DNA of 46,557 bases from an uncultured Maritimibacter sp. (GTDB taxonomy: Bacteria; Pseudomonadota; Alphaproteobacteria; Rhodobacterales; Rhodobacteraceae), in the NCBI GenBank assembly GCA_913063035.1, contig CAJXYS010000024.1:1-46557 (forward strand), given 5' to 3'. A program made the position numbers and the translations under genes. Positions 32,311 to 40,522 of the stretch are shown in pieces (position 1 is the first letter of the stretch; each line of letters opens with the position of its first letter). The notes under the pieces were generated by a model. The model was not told where the DNA came from, ran no database searches, and saw only the letters and a program-made list of their open reading frames with translations.

Positions 32311-33744
32311 ATGCCAGACCCCGCCGGAAGTGAGACATTTCGTCCCTTCGCATCGGCGCTCGACGAGGGGCGCGCGACCGCCATTCTGCGCGACGCGGTG
32401 GCCGGGGCGGATGACGGCGAGCTGTTCCTGGAACGGCGCCGTGCCGAGGTTCTGTCCTTCGATGACGGACGGCTCAAGACGGCCAGCTACGACGCCTCCG
32501 AGGGGTTCGGGCTGCGCGCGGTGCGCGGCGAGACCTCGGGCTACGCGCATGCCACCGAGATCTCCGAGGCCGCGCTGAAGCGCGCCGCCGAGACCGCGCG
32601 CCTTGCGGTGGGCGACGGCGGCGGCACCATGGCCGCGGCGCCGCGGGCCACGAACCGGCATCTTTACACCGACGCCGATCCGATGGCCGACGCCGCCTTC
32701 CCGGCCAAGGTCGAGACGCTGCGCGAGATCGACGCCTTCGCGCGCGCGCTCGACCCCCGCGTGGTGCAGGTGACGGCGACTGTCGCGGCCTCGCTGCAGG
32801 AGATCGAGATCCTCCGCCCCGAGGGCCAGCGCCTCGGGGACGTGCGGCCAATGTGCCGGCTGAACGTCTCGGTCATCGTGGAACAGGACGGCCGCCGCGA
32901 GACCGGCACCGCCGGCGGTGGCGGGCGCTTCGGCCTGGCCGCGGTGCTCGACCGCCAGAATTGGGAGGCCAAGACCCGCGAGGCGCTTCGGATCGCGCTG
33001 GTGAACCTGCGCGCCGAGCCGGCGCCGGCCGGGGTGATGGACGTCGTCCTCGGCGCCGGCTGGCCCGGCATCCTGCTGCACGAAGCGGTGGGGCACGGGC
33101 TCGAAGGCGACTTCAACCGCAAGAAGACCTCCGCCTTCGCCGGTCTCATGGGCCAGCAGGTGGCCGCCCCCGGCGTGACGGTGCTGGACGATGGCACGAT
33201 CCCGGACCGGCGCGGATCGCTCAGCATAGACGACGAGGGCACGCCCTCGGGCAAGAACGTGCTGATCGAGGACGGCGTGCTGGTGGGCTTCATGCAGGAT
33301 CGCCAGAACGCCCGGCTGATGGGGGTCGACCCGACCGGCAACGGCCGGCGCGAGAGCTTCGCCCACCCGCCCATGCCGCGCATGACCAACACCTACATGC
33401 TGGGCGGCGACGCCACCCGCGACGAGGTCGTCGCCGGGCTGAAGGACGGCATCTACGCCGTCGGCTTCGGCGGCGGGCAGGTCGACATCACCAACGGCAA
33501 GTTCGTCTTTTCCTGCACCGAGGCCTACCGGGTCCGGAACGGCCGCATCGGCGCGCCGGTCAAGGGGGCGACCCTGATCGGGGACGGGGCGACCGCGCTG
33601 AAGAACATCCGCGCGATCGGCAACGACATGGAACTCGACCCCGGCATGGGCAATTGCGGAAAGGCCGGCCAATGGGTGCCGGTGGGCGTCGGGCAACCAA
33701 CGCTGCTGATCGGCGGGCTGACCGTGGGCGGCAGCGCCGCCTGA
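32311..33744 (+). CDS. tldD: Metalloprotease TldD
   Basis: A 477-residue zinc peptidase that normally pairs with TldE/PmbA to degrade unfolded peptides, for example in microcin and CcdA processing. The metal motif HExxxH is intact as HEAVGHGLEGD (His257, Glu258, His262). The C-terminal half carries ENVLIEDGVLVGFMQDRQNARLMG-type sequence (here GKNVLIEDG) and NGKFVFSCTEAY. The ATG at 32311 is preceded by GAGAGGAGAGG. The partner pmbA/tldE is not in the window. The gene is divergent from the cta operon across the FNR-type box. Confidence 0.95.
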   Translation: MPDPAGSETFRPFASALDEGRATAILRDAVAGADDGELFLERRRAEVLSFDDGRLKTASYDASEGFGLRAVRGETSGYAHATEISEAALKRAAETARLAVGDGGGTMAAAPRATNRHLYTDADPMADAAFPAKVETLREIDAFARALDPRVVQVTATVAASLQEIEILRPEGQRLGDVRPMCRLNVSVIVEQDGRRETGTAGGGGRFGLAAVLDRQNWEAKTREALRIALVNLRAEPAPAGVMDVVLGAGWPGILLHEAVGHGLEGDFNRKKTSAFAGLMGQQVAAPGVTVLDDGTIPDRRGSLSIDDEGTPSGKNVLIEDGVLVGFMQDRQNARLMGVDPTGNGRRESFAHPPMPRMTNTYMLGGDATRDEVVAGLKDGIYAVGFGGGQVDITNGKFVFSCTEAYRVRNGRIGAPVKGATLIGDGATALKNIRAIGNDMELDPGMGNCGKAGQWVPVGVGQPTLLIGGLTVGGSAA

Positions 33745-33749
33745 CAGCG

Positions 33750-33765
33750 TTTACCCCCGCTTAAC
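33750..33765. promoter_or_regulatory. CtrA-like box upstream of dprA
   Basis: TTTA-N7-TTAAC (33750-33765) differs from the CtrA consensus TTAA-N7-TTAA(C) at one position. It lies between the tldD stop and the dprA start, about 39 bp upstream of the latter. In Rhodobacter capsulatus, dprA is among the competence-type genes controlled by CtrA for uptake of gene transfer agent DNA. Confidence 0.5.
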
Positions 33766-33803
33766 CGGTCTCGGCCGATCCTCCACCGGTGATCCCGGGG
33801 GAG

Positions 33804-34931
33804 ATGATGACCGAGCTTACACCGCCCCGCAACGCCGAGGAGCGCATCGACTGGCTGCGCCTGATCCGCTCGCGCCGGGTCGGTCCGCAGACCTTCGCGC
33901 GCCTGGTGGCCGAACACGGCAGTGCTGCCGCCGCGCTCGATGCCCTGCCGGGCGTCGCCGCAGCCGCGGGGGTCGCGGGTTACCACCCCTGCCCGCGCGC
34001 CACGGCCGAGCGCGAATTCGACGCCGGCGCGCGGGCCGGCGCCCGCCTGCTGTGCCGCGGCAGCGCCGACTACCCGCCGGCGCTTGCCGACCTGCCCGAC
34101 GCGCCCCCGGTGCTCTGGGCGCTGGGGGACACGCGGCTGACCCGCCGTGCGGGCATCGCGCTCGTGGGGGCGCGGAACGCCTCCAGCCTCGGCACGCGCA
34201 TGGCGCGGCGACTGGCCACCGGGCTGGGCGAGGCCGGCTACACCGTGATCTCGGGCCTCGCGCGCGGCATCGACACCGCCGCCCATCTCGCCGCCCTGGG
34301 CAGCGGCACCATCGCCGTGATGCCCGGCGGGATCGAGACGATCTACCCGCTGGAAAACACCGGGCTCGCCGCCGACATCGCCCGCGACGGGCTGCGCCTG
34401 TCCGAGCAACCGGTCGGGCTGACACCGCAGGCGCGGCATTTCCCGCAGCGCAACCGGCTCATCTCGGGGCTGGCCCGGGCGGTGGTCGTGGTGGAAGGCG
34501 CGGCGCGCTCCGGCAGCCTGATCACCGCGCGCACCGCGCTCGACCAGGGGCGCGAGGTGATGGCCGTGCCCGGTCACCCGCTCGATGCCCGGGCCGCGGG
34601 GTGCAACACGCTTATCCGCGACGGCGCGACGCTGATCCGCTCGGCCGGGGACGTGGTCGAGGCGCTCGCCGGCCCGCTGCCCGCGCCCCGGGCGGACCAG
34701 CCCGGCCTGCCGCTCGGCGCCGCGGAACCGCCGGCCGCCGGCCCGCCCCTGGCGCCCGCCGTGGTCGCCGCGCGCATCCTCGATCTGCTCGGCCCCTCTC
34801 CCGTCGCCGAGGATCAGCTGATCCGCGATCTCGACCTGCCCGCGCAGGACGTGGCGCAGCAGATCCTGGCGCTGGAACTGGACGGCCGCGTCGCCCGCCG
34901 CGCCGGCGGGATGCTGTGCCGCCCGGCCTGA
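33804..34931 (+). CDS. dprA: DNA-processing protein DprA
   Basis: A 375-residue DprA/Smf protein that binds incoming single-stranded DNA and loads RecA during transformation or, in Rhodobacter, gene transfer agent uptake. An N-terminal helical/SAM-like part (about 10-60) is followed by the Rossmann-like core (about 90-290; GIALVGARNASSLGTRMA, ISGLARGIDTAAHLAAL, GTIAVMPGGIETIYP, NRLISGLARAVVVVEGAARSGSLITA). A C-terminal winged helix lies at about 310-370. GGGGGAG lies very close to the ATGs at 33804 and 33807; a GTG at 33789 is the alternative start. The start is therefore not certain. Confidence 0.93.
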   Translation: MMTELTPPRNAEERIDWLRLIRSRRVGPQTFARLVAEHGSAAAALDALPGVAAAAGVAGYHPCPRATAEREFDAGARAGARLLCRGSADYPPALADLPDAPPVLWALGDTRLTRRAGIALVGARNASSLGTRMARRLATGLGEAGYTVISGLARGIDTAAHLAALGSGTIAVMPGGIETIYPLENTGLAADIARDGLRLSEQPVGLTPQARHFPQRNRLISGLARAVVVVEGAARSGSLITARTALDQGREVMAVPGHPLDARAAGCNTLIRDGATLIRSAGDVVEALAGPLPAPRADQPGLPLGAAEPPAAGPPLAPAVVAARILDLLGPSPVAEDQLIRDLDLPAQDVAQQILALELDGRVARRAGGMLCRPA

Positions 34932-34949
34932 TCCGGTCCCGCAGCGCCA

Positions 34950-34979
34950 TTGACATTCCGCCCAAAGACGCCACATCTT
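34950..34979 (+). promoter_or_regulatory. Possible topA promoter
   Basis: A perfect TTGACA (34950-34955) with CATCTT at an 18-bp spacing (34974-34979) lies 42 bp before the topA start. The -10 match is weak. Confidence 0.4.
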
Positions 34980-35020
34980 CCGCCGCCACGGGCCCCGCCC
35001 GATTTGCGAAAGGAATTCTT

Positions 35021-37552
35021 ATGCCCGTCGTCGTTGTGGAGTCCCCGGCCAAAGCCAAGACGATCAACAAGTACCTCGGCGACGATTACACGGTTCTGGC
35101 CTCCTACGGACATGTGCGGGACCTGCCGCCGAAGGACGGCTCGGTCGATCCCGAGCACGGCTTCGACATGAAGTGGGAAATCGCGCGCGACAGCCAGAAA
35201 CATGTCCGCGCCATCGCCGAGGCGCTGAAGGACGACCCGGCCCTGATCCTCGCCACCGACCCCGACCGCGAGGGCGAGGCGATCTCGTGGCACCTGGAAG
35301 AGGCGCTGAAAAAGCGCCGCGCGATCAAGAAGGACACCGCCGTCAGCCGCGTGGTCTTCAACGCGATCACCAAGTCGGCGGTGACCGAGGCGATGCAGAA
35401 CCCCCGCGGTATCGACGAGGATCTGGTCGAGGCCTACCTCGCGCGCCGCGCGCTGGACTACCTCGTCGGGTTCAACCTGTCGCCGGTCCTCTGGCGCAAG
35501 CTGCCGGGCGCGAAGTCGGCCGGGCGGGTTCAGTCGGTCTGCCTGCGGCTGATCGTCGAGCGCGAGATGGAAATCGAGGCCTTCGACGCGCGCGAATACT
35601 GGTCCGTCTCCGCGCTGCTGGCCACGCCCCGCGGCAAGGAGTTCGAGGCCCGCCTGACGGTTCTGGGCGGCAAGAAACTCGACAAGTTCGACCTGGCAAC
35701 AGCCGAATCCGCCGAGCTGGCGGTCCAGGCCGTGAGCTCGCGCGACCTGGCGGTCACCTCGGTCGAGGCGAAACCGGCATCGCGCAAGCCGGCGCCGCCC
35801 TTCATGACCTCGACGCTGCAGCAGGAGGCCAGCCGCAAGTTCGGCATGGGGGCCCGCCAGACCATGTCGGCGGCCCAGCGGCTCTACGAGGCGGGTTACA
35901 TCACCTACATGCGGACCGACGGCATCGACATGGCGCCGGAGGCCGTGCATGCCGCGCGCGACGCGATCAAGGATCGCTACGGCGCCGACTACGTGCCGTC
36001 GAGCCCGCGGATGTACAAGAACAAGGCCAAGAACGCCCAGGAGGCGCACGAGTGCATCCGCCCCACAGACATGTCGCGCGACCCGGGCAAGCTGGCCCGG
36101 CTCGAGACCGACCAGCGCAGGCTCTACGACCTGATCTGGAAGCGCACCATCGCCTCGCAGATGGAAGGCGCCCGGCTCGAGCGCACCACGGTCGAGATCG
36201 GCTCGCCCGATGGCCAGGTGGGGCTGCGCGCCACCGGCCAGGTGGTGCTGTTCGACGGTTTCCTGCGCGTCTACGAGGAAGGCCGCGACGACAGCGTCGT
36301 CGATGACGACGACAAGCGCCTGCCACAGATGGCCGAGGGCGACGTGCTCGACAGGAAGCGTGTCACGCCCGAGCAGCATTTCACGCAGCCGCCGCCGCGC
36401 TACACCGAGGCCACGCTCGTCAAGAAGATGGAGGAACTCGGCATCGGGCGGCCCTCCACCTATGCCTCGATCGTCACGACAATCCAGGATCGCGGCTATG
36501 TCATCAAGGACAAGAACCGCCTGATCCCCGAGGACAAGGGCCGGCTCGTCACGGTCTTCCTGCTCAATTATTTCCGCAAATACGTCGGCTACGACTTCAC
36601 CGCCCAGCTCGAGGAGGATCTCGACCGGGTGTCCGCCGGCGACAAGGACTGGAAGGACGTGCTCAACCGCTTCTGGCGCGACTTCTCGGCCGCGCTGGAA
36701 GAAACCGCCGACCTGCGCATCACCGAGGTGCTCGAGACGATCGACGAGGTGCTGTCGCCGCATCTCTACCCCCCGCGCGAGGATGGGACCGATCCGCGGG
36801 TCTGCCCCCATTGCGGCAAGGGCCGGCTGCACCTGAAGACCGCCCGCTCCGGCGGGGCCTTCATCGGCTGCACGAACTACCCGGAGTGCCGCTACACCCG
36901 GCCGATCTCGGTGCCCGGCGGCGAGGAGGGCGAGATCGTCAGCCCCGACGGCAAGCTGCTCGGCCATGACGAGGCCGGGCTGCCGATCACGCTGCGCTCG
37001 GGGCGCTTCGGCCCCTACGTCCAGCGTGGCGAGGCGACCGAGGAAGTGCCGAAACCGCCCCGCGCCTCGATCCCGAAAGGCGTCGAGATCGGGGACGTGG
37101 ACCTGGCTTACGCGGTGAAGCTGCTGTCGCTGCCGCGCCTGATCGGGCCCCACCCCGAGGACGGCGAACCGGTGGAGGCCGGGATCGGCCGCTACGGCCC
37201 CTATGTCCGGCACGGGCGGACCTACGCCAACGTCAAGGACGTCGCGGAGGTCTTCGAGGTCGGCATGAACCGCGCCGTGGAACTCCTGGCGCAGAAGGCG
37301 GCGCGCGGCGGCCGCGGCGCGGCGGCCAAGCCGCTCAAGGAACTGGGCGAACATCCGCAGGAAGGGGGGGCCGTCAACGTGATGGACGGCCGCTACGGGC
37401 CGTATGTCAAGTGGGGCAAGATCAACGCCACCCTGCCCAAGGGCACCGATCCGTCCGAGGTGACGATGGACATGGCCGTGCAGCTCGTCGCCGAGAAAGC
37501 GGCGAAGGGCGGCAAGGGAAAGACCCGGCGCACCGCCGGCAAGAAGGCCTGA
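35021..37552 (+). CDS. topA: DNA topoisomerase I
   Basis: A type IA topoisomerase that relaxes negative supercoils by passing one strand through a transient nick. The 843 residues start with the Toprim domain (VVVESPAKAKTINKYLG, 4-20; ATDPDREGEAISWHLEEAL) and continue through the core. The catalytic tyrosine is in YITYMRTDG (Tyr296). A C-terminal zinc-finger region carries CPHCGKGRLHLKTARSGGAFIGCTNYPEC, followed by Toprim-C repeats (RFGPYV, RYGPYV twice) and a Lys-rich tail (KGGKGKTRRTAGKKA). The ATG follows AAAGGAA. It ends 9 bp from the convergent response regulator gene. Confidence 0.97.
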   Translation: MPVVVVESPAKAKTINKYLGDDYTVLASYGHVRDLPPKDGSVDPEHGFDMKWEIARDSQKHVRAIAEALKDDPALILATDPDREGEAISWHLEEALKKRRAIKKDTAVSRVVFNAITKSAVTEAMQNPRGIDEDLVEAYLARRALDYLVGFNLSPVLWRKLPGAKSAGRVQSVCLRLIVEREMEIEAFDAREYWSVSALLATPRGKEFEARLTVLGGKKLDKFDLATAESAELAVQAVSSRDLAVTSVEAKPASRKPAPPFMTSTLQQEASRKFGMGARQTMSAAQRLYEAGYITYMRTDGIDMAPEAVHAARDAIKDRYGADYVPSSPRMYKNKAKNAQEAHECIRPTDMSRDPGKLARLETDQRRLYDLIWKRTIASQMEGARLERTTVEIGSPDGQVGLRATGQVVLFDGFLRVYEEGRDDSVVDDDDKRLPQMAEGDVLDRKRVTPEQHFTQPPPRYTEATLVKKMEELGIGRPSTYASIVTTIQDRGYVIKDKNRLIPEDKGRLVTVFLLNYFRKYVGYDFTAQLEEDLDRVSAGDKDWKDVLNRFWRDFSAALEETADLRITEVLETIDEVLSPHLYPPREDGTDPRVCPHCGKGRLHLKTARSGGAFIGCTNYPECRYTRPISVPGGEEGEIVSPDGKLLGHDEAGLPITLRSGRFGPYVQRGEATEEVPKPPRASIPKGVEIGDVDLAYAVKLLSLPRLIGPHPEDGEPVEAGIGRYGPYVRHGRTYANVKDVAEVFEVGMNRAVELLAQKAARGGRGAAAKPLKELGEHPQEGGAVNVMDGRYGPYVKWGKINATLPKGTDPSEVTMDMAVQLVAEKAAKGGKGKTRRTAGKKA

Positions 37553-37561
37553 TACGCGGTC

Positions 37562-38281
37562 TCAGCGCATCATTGCGCTTTCGGTCCGGATGCGCCCGGC
37601 GAGATCCGCACAGAGGCTGCGGGTGACCCCATCGGGCAGGGTGCCGCCCCCGATGCGCGCGGCCGCCGCCCGCGCCACGCGCAGAAGGGCCTTGTCCCCG
37701 GCCGCGCAGGCCGCCGATTGCAGGAACTGCAGCAGATAGGGCAGCGCCCCCGGGTCGCCGGCGGCCAGACCGGCCGCCGCAAGGTCCAGATCGTCGCGGT
37801 AGGCGGCCGGGTCCGGCGCCACGCTGCCGTCCGGCAGGGCCCGCACCCCGGCCGGCCGCATCCCCGCCGGCAGCCGCGATACCAGAGCCTGCTGGAAGAT
37901 CGCGATCCCCGAAACCGGTTTTTCCAGGAACCCGTCGGCGCCGGCGGCCTCGGCCGCGTAGCGCGCCGTGTCGTCGCCGCTGGTCGCCAGAATCACCGGC
38001 ACGCGCGGACGCGCGGCGTCCATCTCGGCGATCAGCTCCAGCCCGGGGCCGTCCGGCAGGCCGAGATCGATCACCGCCGCGCCCGGGCGATAGGTGGCCA
38101 GGTGGCGCCGCGCCGCGGCCAGCGTGTCGGCCCGGCGCATCCGCGCCCCGCCCGCCTGGCAGAGCTGGCGCAGCGCCTCGCTGGCGCAGCGGCTGTCCTC
38201 GACCACAAGGATCGTCATGCCCAGAAGCGGCTTGTCCGCCGGAGCCCGCCCGGCCAGCGTCACCTTGGCTATCTCCGTCAT
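37562..38281 (-). CDS. Response regulator with a non-DNA-binding C-terminal region
   Basis: 239 residues with a CheY-type receiver at about 22-135: acidic pocket VVEDS (Asp29), phospho-acceptor in AAVIDLGLPDG (Asp72), the switch Thr/Ser in ILATSGDD and the conserved Lys in FLEKPV (Lys121). The C-terminal part (about 140-239) is helical and Ala-rich, with no HTH, GGDEF, EAL or kinase motif that I can see. The N-terminal 20 residues are an extension; AAGGAG supports ATG 38281. No histidine kinase is adjacent, so it is an orphan. Its upstream region carries a CtrA-like box and two GANTC sites. Confidence 0.85.
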   Translation of the reverse strand: MTEIAKVTLAGRAPADKPLLGMTILVVEDSRCASEALRQLCQAGGARMRRADTLAAARRHLATYRPGAAVIDLGLPDGPGLELIAEMDAARPRVPVILATSGDDTARYAAEAAGADGFLEKPVSGIAIFQQALVSRLPAGMRPAGVRALPDGSVAPDPAAYRDDLDLAAAGLAAGDPGALPYLLQFLQSAACAAGDKALLRVARAAAARIGGGTLPDGVTRSLCADLAGRIRTESAMMR

Positions 38282-38303
38282 CCCCGGTCTCCTTGCGTGA
38301 TGC

Positions 38304-38318
38304 GAGTCGCACCGAGTC
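38304..38318. promoter_or_regulatory. Two GANTC sites upstream of the response regulator
   Basis: GAGTC at 38304-38308 and again at 38314-38318 are spaced exactly 10 bp apart (one helical turn), 23-37 bp upstream of the response-regulator ATG. GANTC is the CcrM methylation site read by GcrA, which is encoded in this window. Confidence 0.5.
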
Positions 38319-38331
38319 TGCGAAGCCCTGG

Positions 38332-38347
38332 CTAACGGTGCGTTAAC
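38332..38347. promoter_or_regulatory. CtrA-like box between the response regulator and mce
   Basis: CTAA-N7-TTAAC (38332-38347) differs from TTAA-N7-TTAA(C) at one base. It lies 51 bp upstream of the response-regulator ATG, beside the GANTC pair. Confidence 0.55.
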
Positions 38348-38430
38348 GCCGGGGGAGGCCTGCGGCCAATCCTCGCCTTGTCCCGCCTGCCGCCACGGCT
38401 TAAGTGATCGCGAGGACCAAGGAGGAGCCC

Positions 38431-38835
38431 ATGATCGGCCGACTGAACCACGTTGCCATCGCCGTGCCGGATCTCGAGGCCGCGGCCGCGCAGTACCGCG
38501 ACACCCTCGGCGCACGGGTGGGCGCCCCCCAGGACGAACCCGACCACGGCGTCACGGTCGTCTTCATCGAGCTGCCGAACACCAAGATCGAGCTGCTCTA
38601 CCCGCTGGGCGACGACAGCCCGATCGCCGGCTTCCTCGCGAAGAACCCGGCCGGCGGCATCCACCACATCTGCTACGAGGTGGACGACATCATCGCCGCG
38701 CGCGACCGGCTCGGCGCCCAGGGCGCGCGGGTGCTGGGTACCGGCGAGCCGAAGATCGGCGCGCATGGCAAGCCCGTGCTGTTCCTCCATCCCAAGGATT
38801 TCAACGGCACCCTCATCGAACTCGAGGAGGTCTGA
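38431..38835 (+). CDS. mce: Methylmalonyl-CoA epimerase
   Basis: Interconverts (S)- and (R)-methylmalonyl-CoA in the propionyl-CoA to succinyl-CoA route and, in this group, the ethylmalonyl-CoA pathway. The 134-residue VOC-fold protein has the family pattern: GRLNHVAIAVPDLEAAAAQYRDTLGA at the start, with a metal-binding His in LNHVAIAV. IELPNTKIELLYPLGDDSPIAGFLAKNPAGGIHHICYEV and a C-terminal Glu in GTLIELEEV follow. The start has AAGGAGGAG upstream. The DUF1467 gene begins three bases after its stop, forming a recurring pair in Rhodobacterales. Confidence 0.95.
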   Translation: MIGRLNHVAIAVPDLEAAAAQYRDTLGARVGAPQDEPDHGVTVVFIELPNTKIELLYPLGDDSPIAGFLAKNPAGGIHHICYEVDDIIAARDRLGAQGARVLGTGEPKIGAHGKPVLFLHPKDFNGTLIELEEV

Positions 38836-38838
38836 GCG

Positions 38839-39129
38839 ATGCAGATCACCAGCGCGCTGGTTCTCTACGCCGTCATCTGGTTCATGGTGCTGTTCCTCGC
38901 GATCCAGTTCCGGATCACCAGCCAGGAGGAAAGCGGCGAGATCGTGCCGGGCACGCCCGCCTCGGCCCCGGTGAACCTGCAGATGAAGAAGCGGCTGCTC
39001 TGGGTGACGGGGATTTCCCTGGCGCTCTGGGTGCCGATCTGCGCCGTGATCATCTCGGGCGTCATAACGGTCGAGAGCATCGACATCTTCAACCGCTACG
39101 GCGACGGGCACTACGGCGCCGGCGACTGA
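38839..39129 (+). CDS. DUF1467 family membrane protein
   Basis: A 96-residue protein with two transmembrane helices (about 3-23 and 52-74) and no known function. The conserved opening TSALVLYAVIWFMVLFLAIQFRITSQEE and the second stretch VNLQMKKRLLWVTGISLALWVPICAVI match the family. It directly follows mce. Its last 19 bases overlap the 3' end of the convergent CysZ-like gene. Confidence 0.9.
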   Translation: MQITSALVLYAVIWFMVLFLAIQFRITSQEESGEIVPGTPASAPVNLQMKKRLLWVTGISLALWVPICAVIISGVITVESIDIFNRYGDGHYGAGD

Positions 39130-39824
39130 CCCGCCCCGCGCGCGGCCAGCGCGTGGTAGATATGGGTGAAGGCCGCGACGCCGATCACCGGGACGACCAG
39201 GTTCAGCACCGGGACGGTCAGCGGGATCGCCATGACCGTGCCGGCGATCCAGACCGTCAGCATGTGCCGCCGGCGCAGGCGGCGCGCCTCACGTTCCCCG
39301 ATCCGGCGCATCGCGACCAGCTGGAAGTATTCCACACCGAGCAGGTAGCCGTTCACCAGCCAGAAGACGACCGGGGCCAGAACGGTCGAGAGCAGGTAGA
39401 CGATCAGCGCAAGCAGGTTGGCGAGGATCACGATCAAGAGGAACCGCGCCGCATCCCGCAGGCCGTCCCAGAACGGGATGTCGTCGGCCGGGGCAAGTTG
39501 CGGGTAATGCCGCGCCTCGACGGCGTCGGCGATTTCCTCGAGGAAGAAGCCCGTGAAGGCCGATGCGACCGGCACCATGAGGAAGACGGACAGCACCAGC
39601 ATCCCGAGGATCGCCAGGCCAGAGGCGAGGTCGTCGACGAAGGTGATCTCGCCGATCCAGGGCAGCGCCAGGCTGTCGGGCACGAGCCAGCCCACCAGCC
39701 AGACGAAGGCCACGTAAAAGGCCGCCAGCAGCAGCATCGTCAGACCGACGGCGCGCAGCAGCACGCCGCGGAACCGCGGATCGCCCGCCTGTGCCAGCGC
39801 CTTCGAGATCGCCCCGAAGATCAT
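39111..39824 (-). CDS. EI24/CysZ-like membrane protein
   Basis: 237 residues with several hydrophobic segments of the EI24 domain. The family includes CysZ, a sulfate permease, but many alphaproteobacterial members sit apart from cysteine genes. Recognised stretches are RAVGLTMLLLAAFYVAFVWL, VPVASAFTGFFLEEIADAVEARHYP and VNGYLLGVEYFQLVAMRR. No cys genes lie nearby, so sulfate transport is not claimed. It overlaps the nitroreductase stop by four bases (ATGA) and is translationally coupled to it. Confidence 0.82.
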   Translation of the reverse strand: MIFGAISKALAQAGDPRFRGVLLRAVGLTMLLLAAFYVAFVWLVGWLVPDSLALPWIGEITFVDDLASGLAILGMLVLSVFLMVPVASAFTGFFLEEIADAVEARHYPQLAPADDIPFWDGLRDAARFLLIVILANLLALIVYLLSTVLAPVVFWLVNGYLLGVEYFQLVAMRRIGEREARRLRRRHMLTVWIAGTVMAIPLTVPVLNLVVPVIGVAAFTHIYHALAARGAGQSPAP

Positions 39825-40399
39825 TCCGACACCCAGGTGATCACGGCGTCAGGATCGGGGCGCGGACGCTCGGGCGGGGCGGCGCGTTCGGTTCCGATAT
39901 AGACGAAACCGGCCACCCATTCCCCGGGCGCGAGACCGAGGCCCTGCTCGAGGAAGGGCCGGTCATAGGCGGTCCAGCCCGTCAGCCAGCTCGCGCCCCA
40001 GCCCGCGGCCAGCGCCGCGTTCACCAGCGTCAGGCAGACCGCCCCGGCCGAGAGCGTCTGCTCGACCTCGGGGATCTTCTCCGACGGTTTCGGCGACGCG
40101 ATCACGGCCACGCAGAGCGGCGGGTCGGCGAACTGCGCGCGCAGCTTGGCCAGCCGGTCCGGATCCTCGCCGCGTTCGGCGCCGCGGGTCTCCGCCAGTT
40201 GCGCCAGCCGCGCCAGCGCCGGCTTTTCCAGCACCACCAGCCGCCAGGGCTCGAGCTTGCCGTGATCGGGCACGCGCAGCGCCCGTTCCAGCAGCGGCCG
40301 CAGCGCCGCGCGCTCCGGCGCCGGCTCGGCCAGGAACTTCACCGGCCGCGAGCGGCGCGTGGCCAGGAAATCGAGCACCTCGGGGCGGGGAGCGGGCAT
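39821..40399 (-). CDS. Nitroreductase-family protein (YdjA-like)
   Basis: A 192-residue FMN enzyme of the small YdjA type. The FMN-binding start DFLATRRSRPVKFL (residues about 10-23) carries the RRS motif. VPDHGKLEPWRLVVLEKPAL follows, and the C-terminal half has AALAAGWGASWLTGW. Length and motifs match reductases with broad nitro or quinone substrates. The ATG at 40399 has AAGGAGG nine bases upstream; the in-frame TTG three codons earlier sits directly on that site and is unlikely. The downstream CysZ-like gene is coupled. Confidence 0.9.
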   Translation of the reverse strand: MPAPRPEVLDFLATRRSRPVKFLAEPAPERAALRPLLERALRVPDHGKLEPWRLVVLEKPALARLAQLAETRGAERGEDPDRLAKLRAQFADPPLCVAVIASPKPSEKIPEVEQTLSAGAVCLTLVNAALAAGWGASWLTGWTAYDRPFLEQGLGLAPGEWVAGFVYIGTERAAPPERPRPDPDAVITWVSE

Positions 40400-40522
40400 C
40401 GCGGGCAACCTCCTTGTCCTGCGTCTGATCTCGCCGCGGCGGCACCCGCTGTCAAGCGCGGGTCGGCTGCCGGGCCCGCCGGGCGCGCCGACGCGCGGGG
40501 GTCGCGCCGCGCGGGCGCCGGC

